A stretch of 64,000 nucleotides of DNA from Acidobacteriota bacterium. Its GTDB lineage: Bacteria > Acidobacteriota > Terriglobia > Terriglobales > Acidobacteriaceae. The notes beneath the pieces are model-generated. The model did not search any database. It worked only from the letters and a program-made list of their open reading frames with translations, and was not told the DNA's origin. A program made the position numbers and the translations under genes. Positions within the stretch are counted from its first letter, which is position 1, and every line of letters starts with the position of its first letter. Where the stretch lies: positions 496,001 through 560,000 of the forward strand of contig JAFDVQ010000001.1 of assembly GCA_018268915.1 (NCBI GenBank), written 5' to 3'. This document shows, piece after piece, positions 56,360 through 64,000 of the stretch.

Positions 56360-56670
56360 CGCAGATAACCCGGTCAGTGTAACCCAGAGCAACGGTGACC
56401 GGTTGCATCTGCCACGTGATGGCAGGCGGCGTGCATGTGATGAAGTGAACGACAACTTTGCAATCGCCGTTCAGTTTTTCTGCGGATAAGCAATTAGGAA
56501 ATGTGAAGACGCTTCTCCCGTCACATTTCACAAAGTCTCAACAACACCTGTTAACCACGGCACGTCATCTTTTGTTGTACGAGCAGAGACACGAAGCGGA
56601 GGTCGGCTGATGTACCGGTCAAAGATGCTCTCGAAGTTCGGTTGCTAAAGCAGATCTACGAAGGTTTTCG
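56360..56670. other. Upstream part of the 56878 gene's regulatory region
   Basis: 311 bp without a gene, divergent between the phosphatase gene and the gene at 56878. Nothing recognisable in this part; the promoter and dyads follow. Confidence 0.4.
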
Positions 56671-56699
56671 TTGACAACATACGAATAGCTTCGTATATT
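56671..56699 (+). promoter_or_regulatory. Near-consensus promoter with dyad in the spacer
   Basis: TTGACA (56671-56676), 17 bp, TATATT (56694-56699). A perfect ATACGAA-TAGC-TTCGTAT dyad (56679-56696) fills the spacer and overlaps the -10, as expected for a repressor site. A leader of about 170 nt precedes the gene at 56878. Confidence 0.75.
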
Positions 56700-56797
56700 T
56701 CCCACAGCTAACAACAGCGGTCGCCTCTCGAGCGGCGATATCGCTCATTCTAAGACGTTTTTAGCATGCAACCGTTATTTAGGATGCCTTCATCTGT

Positions 56798-56835
56798 AAA
56801 TGCTACCATTCGTAACGTTACTGTAAGTAGCATTT
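56798..56835. promoter_or_regulatory. Two concentric palindromes
   Basis: Outer arms AAATGCTAC (56798-56806) and GTAGCATTT (56827-56835) enclose a perfect 10-bp palindrome GTAACGTTAC (56812-56821). Both have their centre at 56816.5. It lies in the leader 43 bp before the ATG at 56878. Confidence 0.7.
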
Positions 56836-56877
56836 GGGGTTCTCATTCACATACATCTGCACCGACGGAGGAAGTTT

Positions 56878-57810
56878 ATGCTTCATCGAACCGCCACAGG
56901 AGTTCTGATTCTGATTTCGCTTCTATCCGCCAAGGCTGTTAGCGCGCTGTCGGTTGATCCTCAACTCATTCAGCTTGTCTCACCTCAGAGCAGGCTTGTC
57001 GCAGGCATGTCGAGAACAGCTGCGCAAGGTTCTACGGGCAGCTTCCTGTTAATCACCGCAGAGAACCGGACCGACCTCAGCGACTTCTTTTCGCTGACGG
57101 GCGGAGATGCGACGCGGAGGATGAGCTCACTTCTCTTCGTGACGGGAGAGGATCGGGACGCCGATGCGAAAGAGCACAGCCTGCTCGTGAGCGGCGAGTT
57201 TAATCGAGACTCGATCTTCAGGTTTTCGGCGGCTGGTGTGAGCAGGGAGAGCTACCGCGGCATATCGGTGCTCGTGGTCCCGCCGTTCAAGCGAGAACGC
57301 GAAACGTTGCGCGAGGTACGATGGCTGGCAATTCTCGACGCGCGCATTGCGCTATTCGGATCGGTGGCGAGTGTGCAGCATGAAATAGACAGATGGATCG
57401 AGCGCGCCGCACCAGACACGCTCCTGACTGAACGCCTTCACCGGCTGGCGCGACATGACGACTCCTGGTGCGTGCTGCTGGCGCGAGACCTGGAAGGCGT
57501 CACAGAGCGAGTGTTGGCGAAACTCGATCCCCGCCTTGGCGAGGTGGCGCACGAGGGCGGCTTGCTGGCTTTCGGAATTAAGTTCGGACGAAAGATCGAG
57601 ATTGCGGCTGATTCCAATCCGTTCCCGACAGAAAACGTGAGCACACAAAGAGATCTGACAGAAGGAGCGAGCGGCGGAGCCATGCACTTCTTCTCCTCTT
57701 CCCCGAGTGACAAGGCTGGCAGTCAAGCGGTGGTAAAGGTTTCGCGACGCAAATACCAAGATTGGAGTGATGCTTCCATAAGTGATTACGGGCTTTTTGC
57801 GAAGCGGTGA
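56878..57810 (+). CDS. Secreted protein of unknown function
   Basis: 310 residues with a signal peptide (about 1-23, ending VSA). GAGGAAG precedes the ATG. The mature protein opens DPQLIQLVSPQSRLVAGMSR, a pattern seen in acidobacterial secreted proteins of unknown function, followed by mixed alpha/beta sequence (SVASVQHEIDRWIERAAPDT and so on). No catalytic motif found. The promoter and two dyads upstream suggest tight control, and it lies between two PP2C phosphatases. Confidence 0.8.
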   Translation: MLHRTATGVLILISLLSAKAVSALSVDPQLIQLVSPQSRLVAGMSRTAAQGSTGSFLLITAENRTDLSDFFSLTGGDATRRMSSLLFVTGEDRDADAKEHSLLVSGEFNRDSIFRFSAAGVSRESYRGISVLVVPPFKRERETLREVRWLAILDARIALFGSVASVQHEIDRWIERAAPDTLLTERLHRLARHDDSWCVLLARDLEGVTERVLAKLDPRLGEVAHEGGLLAFGIKFGRKIEIAADSNPFPTENVSTQRDLTEGASGGAMHFFSSSPSDKAGSQAVVKVSRRKYQDWSDASISDYGLFAKR

Positions 57811-57831
57811 CGCCTTCTAATCTCCTTGATT

Positions 57832-59106
57832 TCAGCGGCTGCGAATGAGAAGAGCTGTGGCGTCGTCGGTGTGAGTCGAGCCGATACCGAACTTCTGCAC
57901 TTCGGCGATAAGGCTGTCAACGCAGGCTTCGGGTTGAACAAAGTGCTCGATGAGGCGAGCGGGACCGTACTCTTCATCCGTAGCGCTCATGGCTTCCGTT
58001 ATTCCGTCAGTGTAGAAAAGCAATCGCGTGCCGGGACCGAGCGTGACGGACGTCTCAGGATAGGAAGATGCACCGAGTCCGAGAGGCAGTCCAGTCTCGA
58101 GATCGAGGAAAGCACAGTGGCCGTTGATAACGAGTGGCGGCAAGTGTGCGGCGCTGGAGATCGTAATCTGCCTCGTCGATGCGTCGAGGATGCCGTAAAC
58201 CATCGTGACGAACTTGCCTGTCGGAAAGTCCTCTGTGAGCGAGCGGTTGAGATGTTCGAGAGTCTGCGCCGGTGACGCATAGAGCGGAGCGATGGAGCGC
58301 AGCAGCGCGCGCGTTGCCGACATCAGCAGAGCAGCTGGCATGCCTTTGCCTGAGACATCGGCGAGCGCGATACCGTAGCGCTGATTTCCCAGGTCGATGA
58401 AGTCGAACCAGTCACCGGCGACGGCTCCGGCGGGGTGCCACGCGGTCTCGAATGCGAAGCCGGGAACCAGCGGTTGCGGTTTTAGGAAGAGAGATCGCTG
58501 CATGGCACGCGCGTCGGCATGTTCGCGTTCCAGACGTTCTCGCTGATCGCGTTCGTTCTGAAAGAGTCGTGCGTTTTCGACGGAGATGGCGATGTGTCCG
58601 GCGAGTGCTTCCAATATCTGCAACTGGTCTTCAGAGAACGCGTCGAGTTCCGAGTGTTCTATGCACAGCGCGCCGATCACCTCTCCGGCAGCCTTCAAAG
58701 GAATGCTGACGGAGGAACGAGTGTCCGGTTCACAGGCGATGTAGTAGGGGTCCTTGGCGACATCGGGTGCGTAGTGTGTCTTTCCAATCGCAGCAGCATG
58801 CCCCACCATGCCTTCCAGCCCGATCTTGAGGCGTGCGCCAAGCTTGTGTTTGGTGCAACCACGAACGCCGCTGAGCACCAGGTCGTTCGATTTTCCATCG
58901 CGCAGCCAGACATCGACCTCGACGTTGCCGATCGACGTAGCGAGGTCGTTGACCACGCGGTCGAGCAGGCAATTGAGGTCGAGGGTCGAAGCAACGAGAT
59001 AGGTGGCCCGTTGCAGCTTCATGAGAACTTGCGAGAACTCGCAGGAATTTTGCACGCGAGGCGGAAAGGCGTGGCTGGCCTGGACGGTCGCTGGGAGTGT
59101 GGCCAT
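57832..59106 (-). CDS. GAF-domain SpoIIE-type PP2C phosphatase
   Basis: 424 residues, soluble. A GAF domain (about 30-180: VASTLDLNCLLDRVVNDLAT and SIPLKAAGEVIGALCIEHSE) is linked by a helix (RDQRERLEREHADARAMQRS) to a PP2C phosphatase domain (about 210-424) with WHPAGAVAGDWFDFI, ADVSGKGMPAALLM, FYTDGITEAM and THTDDATALLIRSR motifs. The metal-binding acidic residues appear intact. It is likely to act on a phosphorylated anti-sigma antagonist under control of a small ligand. Convergent with the secreted protein. Confidence 0.92.
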   Translation of the reverse strand: MATLPATVQASHAFPPRVQNSCEFSQVLMKLQRATYLVASTLDLNCLLDRVVNDLATSIGNVEVDVWLRDGKSNDLVLSGVRGCTKHKLGARLKIGLEGMVGHAAAIGKTHYAPDVAKDPYYIACEPDTRSSVSIPLKAAGEVIGALCIEHSELDAFSEDQLQILEALAGHIAISVENARLFQNERDQRERLEREHADARAMQRSLFLKPQPLVPGFAFETAWHPAGAVAGDWFDFIDLGNQRYGIALADVSGKGMPAALLMSATRALLRSIAPLYASPAQTLEHLNRSLTEDFPTGKFVTMVYGILDASTRQITISSAAHLPPLVINGHCAFLDLETGLPLGLGASSYPETSVTLGPGTRLLFYTDGITEAMSATDEEYGPARLIEHFVQPEACVDSLIAEVQKFGIGSTHTDDATALLIRSR

Positions 59107-59257
59107 AGAGGCTCCCTCTGCCCTGGGATGGGCTAGGTATTGGACGGGGCTTCAAGTTTGGAGATGCAGAATTTCGACCTCCTCCGAGTGGCAGCCTCGG
59201 GACCACGCTCAAGCAGTTCGATGGACACGGCGGCCAGGAACGTTTTAGGTTGGGCCT

Positions 59258-60058
59258 ATGGCTGGTGTTTCTCTGGTGATGGACGGGAAGGTGGCCCTGG
59301 TAACGGGCGGGTCGCGCGGGATCGGCGCCGAGACGGTGCGGCTGTTTTCAGAGGCGGGCGCGCGAGTGGTCTTCAGCTACCGCCAGGCGAAGGAACGGGC
59401 AATGACCCTTATGGAGGAGTGCGGCGGCCCGGGCCGGTGCATCCCGGTCGAACAGGAACTGAGCTCTCCGGCCGATGGCAGGGCGCTGGTGGGGGCGGCG
59501 GTGAAGGCCTTCGGCCGGCTCGATGCTCTTGTGGTAAATCACGGCGTCTGGCCTGCGGAGGATGCTCCCATCGAGGTCATGTCCGAAGAGCAATGGCGGA
59601 GCACCATTGCCATCAACCTGGATTCGGTATTCGGGCTGGTGCAGGCTGCTGTCGTGCAAATGCAGCTGCAGGGCCCGCCTCCGACAGCCGAAGACGGCCC
59701 AAAGGGACATATAGTACTCATCAGCTCCACAGCAGGACAGCGAGGCGAGGCCCTGCATGCGGACTACGCCGTGACCAAAGGCGCGCTGATCAGTCTTACC
59801 AAGAGCCTGTCGAGCGAACTGGCGCCGCGCGGAATCCTTGTGAATTGTGTGGCTCCGGGATGGGTTGCGACAGAAATGTCCGCTGGAACTCTGGGCGATC
59901 CGCTGCTGGGTACGAAGATTCGGGCGGGTATTCCTGTTGGCCGCGTCGCATCTACCAAAGAGATCGCTGGGCCGGTGTTGTTTCTGTGTACCCCGATGGC
60001 CGGGTTCATCTCCGGCGAAGTGTTGAACGTGAATGGTGGAGCGGTGCTGGTTGGATAG
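59258..60058 (+). CDS. Short-chain dehydrogenase/reductase (FabG-like)
   Basis: 266 residues with the classical SDR features: TGGSRGIG (16-23), NHGVW (94-98, the NAG position is NHG), catalytic Ser156/157 in ISSTAG, Tyr170 and Lys174 in ADYAVTKG. Family members use NAD(P)H on a keto or hydroxy substrate; the 3-oxoacyl-ACP reductase subgroup is likely but not proven. The start may be this ATG or the Met at residue 8. It lies 35 bp upstream of the LolA-like gene. Confidence 0.92.
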   Translation: MAGVSLVMDGKVALVTGGSRGIGAETVRLFSEAGARVVFSYRQAKERAMTLMEECGGPGRCIPVEQELSSPADGRALVGAAVKAFGRLDALVVNHGVWPAEDAPIEVMSEEQWRSTIAINLDSVFGLVQAAVVQMQLQGPPPTAEDGPKGHIVLISSTAGQRGEALHADYAVTKGALISLTKSLSSELAPRGILVNCVAPGWVATEMSAGTLGDPLLGTKIRAGIPVGRVASTKEIAGPVLFLCTPMAGFISGEVLNVNGGAVLVG

Positions 60059-60092
60059 AGGATTTTGATTAGAAATTAGGGAGCAAGAGCCT

Positions 60093-60929
60093 TTGAAGAT
60101 GGGAATGCAAAAGGGATGGGCGGTTGCACTGGCTGCGGTTGCGCTGGCGATGCCTCTGGGACTGCAGGCACAGGCCTCGGACGGCAAGCCGGCGGATGCA
60201 CAGCCCGCGGTTGATCCGGCTGCTGGCAAGAATGCCGCCAAGGCAAAAGCGACGATAGACGCGATGGTGAAGGCGCTGGGTGGAGACGCGTGGCTGAACC
60301 TGAAGAACACCGTGCGCGAAGGACATCTGGCAGCGTTTCACCGTGGCGATCCCGATCCCGGCACCTTGCTCTTCTACGACTGCCACGTCTGGCCCGATCG
60401 CGATCGTTACGAGTACGGCAAGCACAAGGACGTTTATCAGTTCTACGAGGGGCGCAAAGGAACGGAAGTGACGTTTCGCGGCGCGAAGCCCCTGCCCAAG
60501 GATCAGCTTGACGACTTCCTGCGCCGGCGCGACCACTCAATCGAGATAGCAGTGAAGGTCTGGATGAAGGATCCCAGGACGATCCTTGTCTACGAAGGCC
60601 AGCGCATGGCGGAGCGCCATATGGCCGACCAGGTGACGCTGATCTCCCCCGAGAACGAATCGATCACCATTCAGACGGATGTGCAGACCCATCTGCCCCT
60701 GAGCCGCAGCTTCCAATGGCGCGACCCTGAGTACAAGGACAAAAACACCGAGCTGGAAGAATATGCAGCCTACCGAGATGTGAATGGGCTAGCCACTCCC
60801 TTTTCGGTAACGCGCTTGCACAACGATGAGACGGTGCGGCAGATGTACATCGACAAGGTGCAGTACAACGTTGACCTGCCGGCTGACTTCTGGGATGTGG
60901 CTGGGATTACGAAGAGAGTCAAAAAGTAG
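60093..60929 (+). CDS. Secreted LolA-like/outer-membrane-lipoprotein-sorting-like protein
   Basis: 278 residues if TTG 60093 is used (AGGGAG 9 nt upstream); ATG 60099 is the alternative. A signal peptide ends LQAQA. The mature protein has a LolA/LolB-like half-barrel pattern: KATIDAMVKALGGDAWLNLK, then TLLFYDCHVWPDRDRYEYGK, YEGRKGTEVTF and the final FSVTRLHNDETVRQMYIDK. These proteins recur in acidobacteria; cargo unknown. It sits before the lipid A genes. Confidence 0.8.
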   Translation: MKMGMQKGWAVALAAVALAMPLGLQAQASDGKPADAQPAVDPAAGKNAAKAKATIDAMVKALGGDAWLNLKNTVREGHLAAFHRGDPDPGTLLFYDCHVWPDRDRYEYGKHKDVYQFYEGRKGTEVTFRGAKPLPKDQLDDFLRRRDHSIEIAVKVWMKDPRTILVYEGQRMAERHMADQVTLISPENESITIQTDVQTHLPLSRSFQWRDPEYKDKNTELEEYAAYRDVNGLATPFSVTRLHNDETVRQMYIDKVQYNVDLPADFWDVAGITKRVKK

Positions 60930-61073
60930 CTTCCAGCTGCCAGCCTCTAGCTCCCGGCCGCATGTCTTGCGATCAAAACTGAATGGCTGCTCGAGGCTTG
61001 GGGGCTGAAATCGCTTCGTTATAATCCACAGGGAGCGCGGGCCTACTGTTTGCGCGCTTTCTGGAGCCAGAGA

Positions 61074-61580
61074 ATGACGTTTGATATCCAGGAGATCCTG
61101 GAGTTTCTTCCTCACCGCTACCCGTTTCTGCTCATCGACAGGATCACCGAATTCGAACCTCAGAAGCGTCTCGTCGCGATCAAAAACGTGACCATCAACG
61201 AGCCTTTTTTCCAAGGACATTTCCCTGGATACCCCATCATGCCGGGCGTGCTGGTGGTGGAGGCGATGGCGCAGGCGGGCGGCATCATCATGATGCATGA
61301 GCTGGAAGATCGTCATTCAAAGCTGGTGGTGTTCACCGGAATTGAGCGCGCGAAGTTTCGCCGGCCCGTAACGCCAGGCGACCAGTTGAGGATCGAGGTG
61401 GATGTTCTGTCGTTTCGGACCAGGGCCGGGAAGATCCAGGGGCATGCGACCGTCGATGGCAAGCTGGCTTGCGAGGCGACACTGATGTGCGCGGTTGTAC
61501 CGCGGGAGCGAGAGCAGAAAGTGCAGGGAAATACGACGGTGGCGGAGGCAGCGCCGGCAAGCGCAACGGTGAGCGAGTGA
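61074..61580 (+). CDS. fabZ: 3-hydroxyacyl-ACP dehydratase FabZ
   Basis: 168 residues from ATG 61074 (GGAG 8 nt upstream). The hot-dog fold motif [20 protein letters not shown] holds catalytic His49 and Glu63, with [13 protein letters not shown] before and [14 protein letters not shown] after. It dehydrates 3-hydroxyacyl-ACPs in fatty acid elongation and shares precursors with lipid A synthesis. A C-terminal tail rich in Ala and Thr extends it slightly. Its stop overlaps the lpxA GTG start by 4 bp. Confidence 0.95.
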   Translation: MTFDIQEILEFLPHRYPFLLIDRITEFEPQKRLVAIKNVTINEPFFQGHFPGYPIMPGVLVVEAMAQAGGIIMMHELEDRHSKLVVFTGIERAKFRRPVTPGDQLRIEVDVLSFRTRAGKIQGHATVDGKLACEATLMCAVVPREREQKVQGNTTVAEAAPASATVSE

Positions 61581-62347
61581 GCATCCATCCCAGCGCAGTG
61601 ATTGCCGAAGGGGCCGTTGTTCCCGACTCCTGCGAGATAGGGCCGTTTTCGACCATCGGGCCTGACGTCGTGCTCGGTGAGGATTGCCGGCTGATTTCGC
61701 ACGTCGTTCTCGACGGTCACACGCGCATCGGCAACAAGAACGTTTTTTATCCATTCTGTTCGGTAGGGATCGCGCCGCAGGACCTGAAATACGGCGGCGA
61801 GCCGACACAAACCGAAATCGGCGACGACAACACAATCCGCGAATGTGTGACGATCAGCCGGGGTACGGTGAAGGGCGGCGGCATCACGCGAGTTGGCTCG
61901 AAGAATCTGCTGATGGCCTACGTCCACATCGGGCACGACTGCCTCGTAGGAAGCGGCTGTATCCTGGCGAACGCAGCGACACTGGCCGGGCATGTGATCA
62001 TCGAAGACTTTGCGACGGTCGGAGCATTTAGCCCGGTGCACCAGTTCTGCACGGTCGGGAAGTATGCGTTCATCGGCGGTGGGACAATTGTGACGCAGGA
62101 TGTGTTGCCATTCTCGCTGACCTCGGCAAAGCGCGAGAACCGAGCCTTCGGCATCAACAAGATCGGTCTGGCACGACGCGGATTCAGCGAGGATCGCCTC
62201 AAGACGCTGCAGAAAGCGTTCCGCCTCCTCGTTTCGTCGAAGATGAACACGACGCAGGCGCTCGAGAAGATCCGCGAGGTCGAAGGCGAAGACGCCAAAC
62301 TGCTGGCAGATTTCATCGAGAAGAGCCAGCGGGGCGTAATCAAGTAA
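61577..62347 (+). CDS. lpxA: UDP-N-acetylglucosamine acyltransferase
   Basis: 256 residues from GTG 61577, which overlaps the fabZ stop. Hexapeptide repeats form the left-handed beta-helix: IHPSAVIAEGAVVPDSCEIG, HVVLDGHTRIGNKNVFYPF. The segment HIGHDCLVGSGCILAN has the catalytic His120 (His125 in E. coli). LpxA transfers a 3-hydroxyacyl chain to UDP-GlcNAc, the first step of lipid A. A longer in-frame start at 61469 would lie inside fabZ and is unlikely. Confidence 0.95.
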   Translation: MSIHPSAVIAEGAVVPDSCEIGPFSTIGPDVVLGEDCRLISHVVLDGHTRIGNKNVFYPFCSVGIAPQDLKYGGEPTQTEIGDDNTIRECVTISRGTVKGGGITRVGSKNLLMAYVHIGHDCLVGSGCILANAATLAGHVIIEDFATVGAFSPVHQFCTVGKYAFIGGGTIVTQDVLPFSLTSAKRENRAFGINKIGLARRGFSEDRLKTLQKAFRLLVSSKMNTTQALEKIREVEGEDAKLLADFIEKSQRGVIK

Positions 62348-62416
62348 CTTGCGCTGACCCGACTACCTGGCTGATTCGTAAATCTTCGGATATTCCTCCC
62401 GGAGGGAGAGGTCGAA

Positions 62417-62450
62417 AATAGCCCAGGGTGGAGCGGAGCGGAAGCCTGGG
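62417..62450. repeat. Left REP hairpin
   Basis: AATAGCCCAGGGTG, then CCCAGG (62422-62427) pairs with CCTGGG (62445-62450). The 14-mer recurs inverted at 63022-63035. Confidence 0.7.
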
Positions 62451-62494
62451 GAAGATGAACATGTGCAGTCAGCGCCCCGCAGGGCCGCTCGAGA

Positions 62495-62944
62495 TCATCC
62501 CATGACGTACTGCATGTCATATTCCAGATTGTTCTTCTTCAGGAATGCAATGAATTCTGCCTGAAAGTCCTGCTTTCTGTGGTGCTCCTGTTGATCTGCG
62601 ATGTAGGTCAGCGTCGCCTGCAATTGTGAATAGCCAATCGAGAACGCGCCGTAGCCCTCCTGCCATTCGAATTTCGCTATTTTCCCAACCTCGTGCATCC
62701 ATCGAGAAGATTCGGACTTAATGACGCGCATTGCATCCGCAATGGTGATCGTCGACGGAATCGAGATCAAGATATGAATGTGATCGTCGGAGCCGCCTAC
62801 CGATAGTGCCTTGATACCGTGATTGCGCGCGATGCCGCCGATGTATGCCCACAATCGCGATTGAATTTCCGGCGAGATGGATCTACGGCGCTCTTTCGTC
62901 GAGAAGACGCAGTGTAGTAGAGAACGACAGTATGTATGTGACAT
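62495..62944 (-). CDS. IS200/IS605-type Y1 transposase, REP-associated
   Basis: 149 residues from ATG 62944; a longer in-frame version would run into lpxI. It has the HUH motif DDHIHILISIP (His55, His57), and the presumed catalytic tyrosine Tyr114 in TLTYIADQQEHHRKQDF, followed by a short C-terminal helix. Length equals IS200 TnpA. Catalytic residues look intact, so it may be active. It is transcribed opposite to the lipid A genes. No TnpB gene is present. Single-stranded hairpins are the likely substrates. Confidence 0.9.
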   Translation of the reverse strand: MSHTYCRSLLHCVFSTKERRRSISPEIQSRLWAYIGGIARNHGIKALSVGGSDDHIHILISIPSTITIADAMRVIKSESSRWMHEVGKIAKFEWQEGYGAFSIGYSQLQATLTYIADQQEHHRKQDFQAEFIAFLKKNNLEYDMQYVMG

Positions 62945-63011
62945 GATGAAGGACAATGCTATGCAAATTTCGGTCGGCCCTCCGGGGCGAGCGTCACATC
63001 GATGCGTGATA

Positions 63012-63035
63012 CCCAGGGTTTCACCCTGGGCTATT
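63012..63035. repeat. Right REP hairpin
   Basis: A perfect 8-bp stem CCCAGGGT/ACCCTGGG with a 3-nt loop (63012-63030) followed by CTATT. Its distal arm with CTATT contains the inverted 14-mer of the left repeat. Confidence 0.75.
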
Positions 63036-63076
63036 CTCGCGGGCTCCCTCAGGAGCGGTTGTTTGAGGCGGCCTAG

Positions 63077-63970
63077 ATGAAGCTCGGTCTCATTGCCGGC
63101 AACGGCCGTTTTCCATTCCTGCTGCTGGATGCGGCGCGGGCGCAGGGGCTTTCTGTGACCGTGGCCGCGATACGCGAAGAGACGGACCCTGAGATCAATC
63201 ACCGCGCGGCAATCGACGACAAGATCACGGTTCACTGGCTTTCGCTTGGCGAGCTTTCGCGCCTCATTGAGGTCTTTCACAAAGAGGACGTGAAGGCAGC
63301 AGTGATGGCGGGCCAGGTAAAGCACAAGCAAATATTCAGCAGCATCCGTCCCGACTGGCGTCTCGCCAAGCTGCTCCTGAATCTGCGGACACGCAACACC
63401 GACATGCTGCTCGGCGCGGTCGCGAAGGTGCTGGCCGACGAGGGGATCGAGCTGATGAGCTCAACGCAGTTCCTTGAGCCGCTCCTGGCTGAGGAAGGCG
63501 TCCTGACCGAGGCTTCAGGCGGACGGGCGCCGACAGACGACGAGCGAAAGAACATCGAGTACGGACTCGGTGTGGCCCGCGCGCTGGCGGGGTTCGATAT
63601 CGGACAGACTGTTGTGGTGGCGGCGCAGGCTTGTGTGGCAGTAGAGGCAATGGAAGGCACCGACGCAACGATCGAGCGTGCCGGCAATTTGATGAAGTCG
63701 CTGGAAGAGGGAGATGGCTCCCCGGCATCCACGCTGGAGCGCACCCTGACCGTCGTGAAGGTCGCAAAGCCGAATCAGGACATGCGGTTCGATGTGCCGG
63801 TCATCGGGATCAAAACCATCGAGACTATGATCGCGGCCGGCGCGAACTGTCTGTCAGTCGAGGCCGGGCGGACGCTGCTCTTCGACCGCGATGCGCTCCT
63901 GAAACGGGCCTCAGAGGCGGGAATTGCGGTCGTGGCCACGCCGAGGCAGGGACTGGGGACTGGGGACTAG
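63077..63970 (+). CDS. lpxI: UDP-2,3-diacylglucosamine pyrophosphatase LpxI
   Basis: 297 residues: N-terminal KLGLIAGNGRFPFLLLDAA, the AAVMAGQVKHKQIFSSIRPD segment (74-93), and the C-terminal catalytic motif PNQDMRFDVPVIG with Asp239 as the likely counterpart of the catalytic Asp of Caulobacter LpxI. It cleaves UDP-2,3-diacylglucosamine to 2,3-diacylglucosamine-1-phosphate and UMP, the LpxI route used instead of LpxH. It is separated from lpxA by the transposase unit. Start ATG 63077. Confidence 0.94.
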   Translation: MKLGLIAGNGRFPFLLLDAARAQGLSVTVAAIREETDPEINHRAAIDDKITVHWLSLGELSRLIEVFHKEDVKAAVMAGQVKHKQIFSSIRPDWRLAKLLLNLRTRNTDMLLGAVAKVLADEGIELMSSTQFLEPLLAEEGVLTEASGGRAPTDDERKNIEYGLGVARALAGFDIGQTVVVAAQACVAVEAMEGTDATIERAGNLMKSLEEGDGSPASTLERTLTVVKVAKPNQDMRFDVPVIGIKTIETMIAAGANCLSVEAGRTLLFDRDALLKRASEAGIAVVATPRQGLGTGD

Positions 63971-64000
63971 GTTCGACAAAAGGCAACGGCAAGACATGCC

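Larger units (their letters stand above)
62417..63035. mobile_element. REP-bracketed IS200-like transposase unit
   Basis: The transposase gene is framed by two pairs of inverted repeats: an outer exact 14-mer (62417-62430 and 63022-63035) and an inner 15-mer with one mismatch (62473-62487 and 62975-62989). The outer repeats sit in hairpins. This looks like a REP-associated (RAYT-like) unit lying between lpxA and lpxI. Confidence 0.7.

Noticed and set aside
61469..61576. Extended lpxA start
   Set aside because: Lies within fabZ, and the added residues are Gly/Arg-rich with no hexapeptide pattern.
62945..63331. N-terminal extension of the transposase frame
   Set aside because: Overlaps lpxI and the right REP; IS200-type proteins begin at the Met of 62944.

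Overview
The window looks like a chromosomal segment of an Acidobacteriaceae-type acidobacterium (Granulicella, Edaphobacter or Terriglobus relatives). The pointers are a VWFA-related secreted protein of the acidobacterial type, a long ADOP-type ABC permease, bacillithiol synthesis (bshC), futalosine-route menaquinone synthesis (mqnC), lipid A genes (fabZ, lpxA, lpxI) that imply a Gram-negative envelope, many exo-glycosidases, and many small conserved proteins. No phage, CRISPR array, rRNA or tRNA was seen. The genus is inference; only sequence motifs were read, without database searches.

Layout. 1-16.8 kb: glycan-trimming enzymes (GH32 cut by the window edge, two GH29 fucosidases, GH92 mannosidase) interleaved with an ArsR/SRPBCC/DinB/DUF899 operon, a MarR-ClC operon, cutC, a glycine-zipper lipoprotein and gyrB. 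17-24.5 kb: a 53-residue secreted Cys peptide next to a 7TM protein, a free-standing MEDS sensor, a sarcosine-oxidase-like flavoenzyme, a PA2779-like protein, rplU-rpmA, DUF3303 and a secreted esterase. 24.6-36.9 kb: bshC with small partners, a NUDIX hydrolase, a cold shock protein, the VWFA-related protein, polX, membrane-anchored unknowns, a GNAT protein and citrate synthase. 37-48.7 kb: arr (rifamycin ADP-ribosyltransferase), a PQQ-propeller lipoprotein, a BlaI-M56 pair with twin operators, mqnC, a c-type cytochrome, PadR with a HAAS-type protein, and two outer-membrane barrels. 48.8-59.1 kb: ADOP permease, small secreted proteins, then a signalling block (winged-helix/AAA regulator, 7TM-PP2C phosphatase, secreted unknown, GAF-PP2C phosphatase). 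59.2-64 kb: SDR, LolA-like protein, then fabZ-lpxA, an IS200-like Y1 transposase bracketed by inverted REP hairpins, and lpxI.

Regulation is readable at several loci. Dyads lie in or over promoters upstream of the ArsR, MarR, BlaI, PadR and 56878 genes. At least two promoters place the predicted start of transcription at or next to the start codon, suggesting leaderless mRNAs. The most unusual pieces are the REP-bracketed transposase splitting the lipid A genes, an exactly concentric double palindrome at 56798-56835, the twin BlaI sites, and the secreted mini-peptide paired with a 7TM protein.
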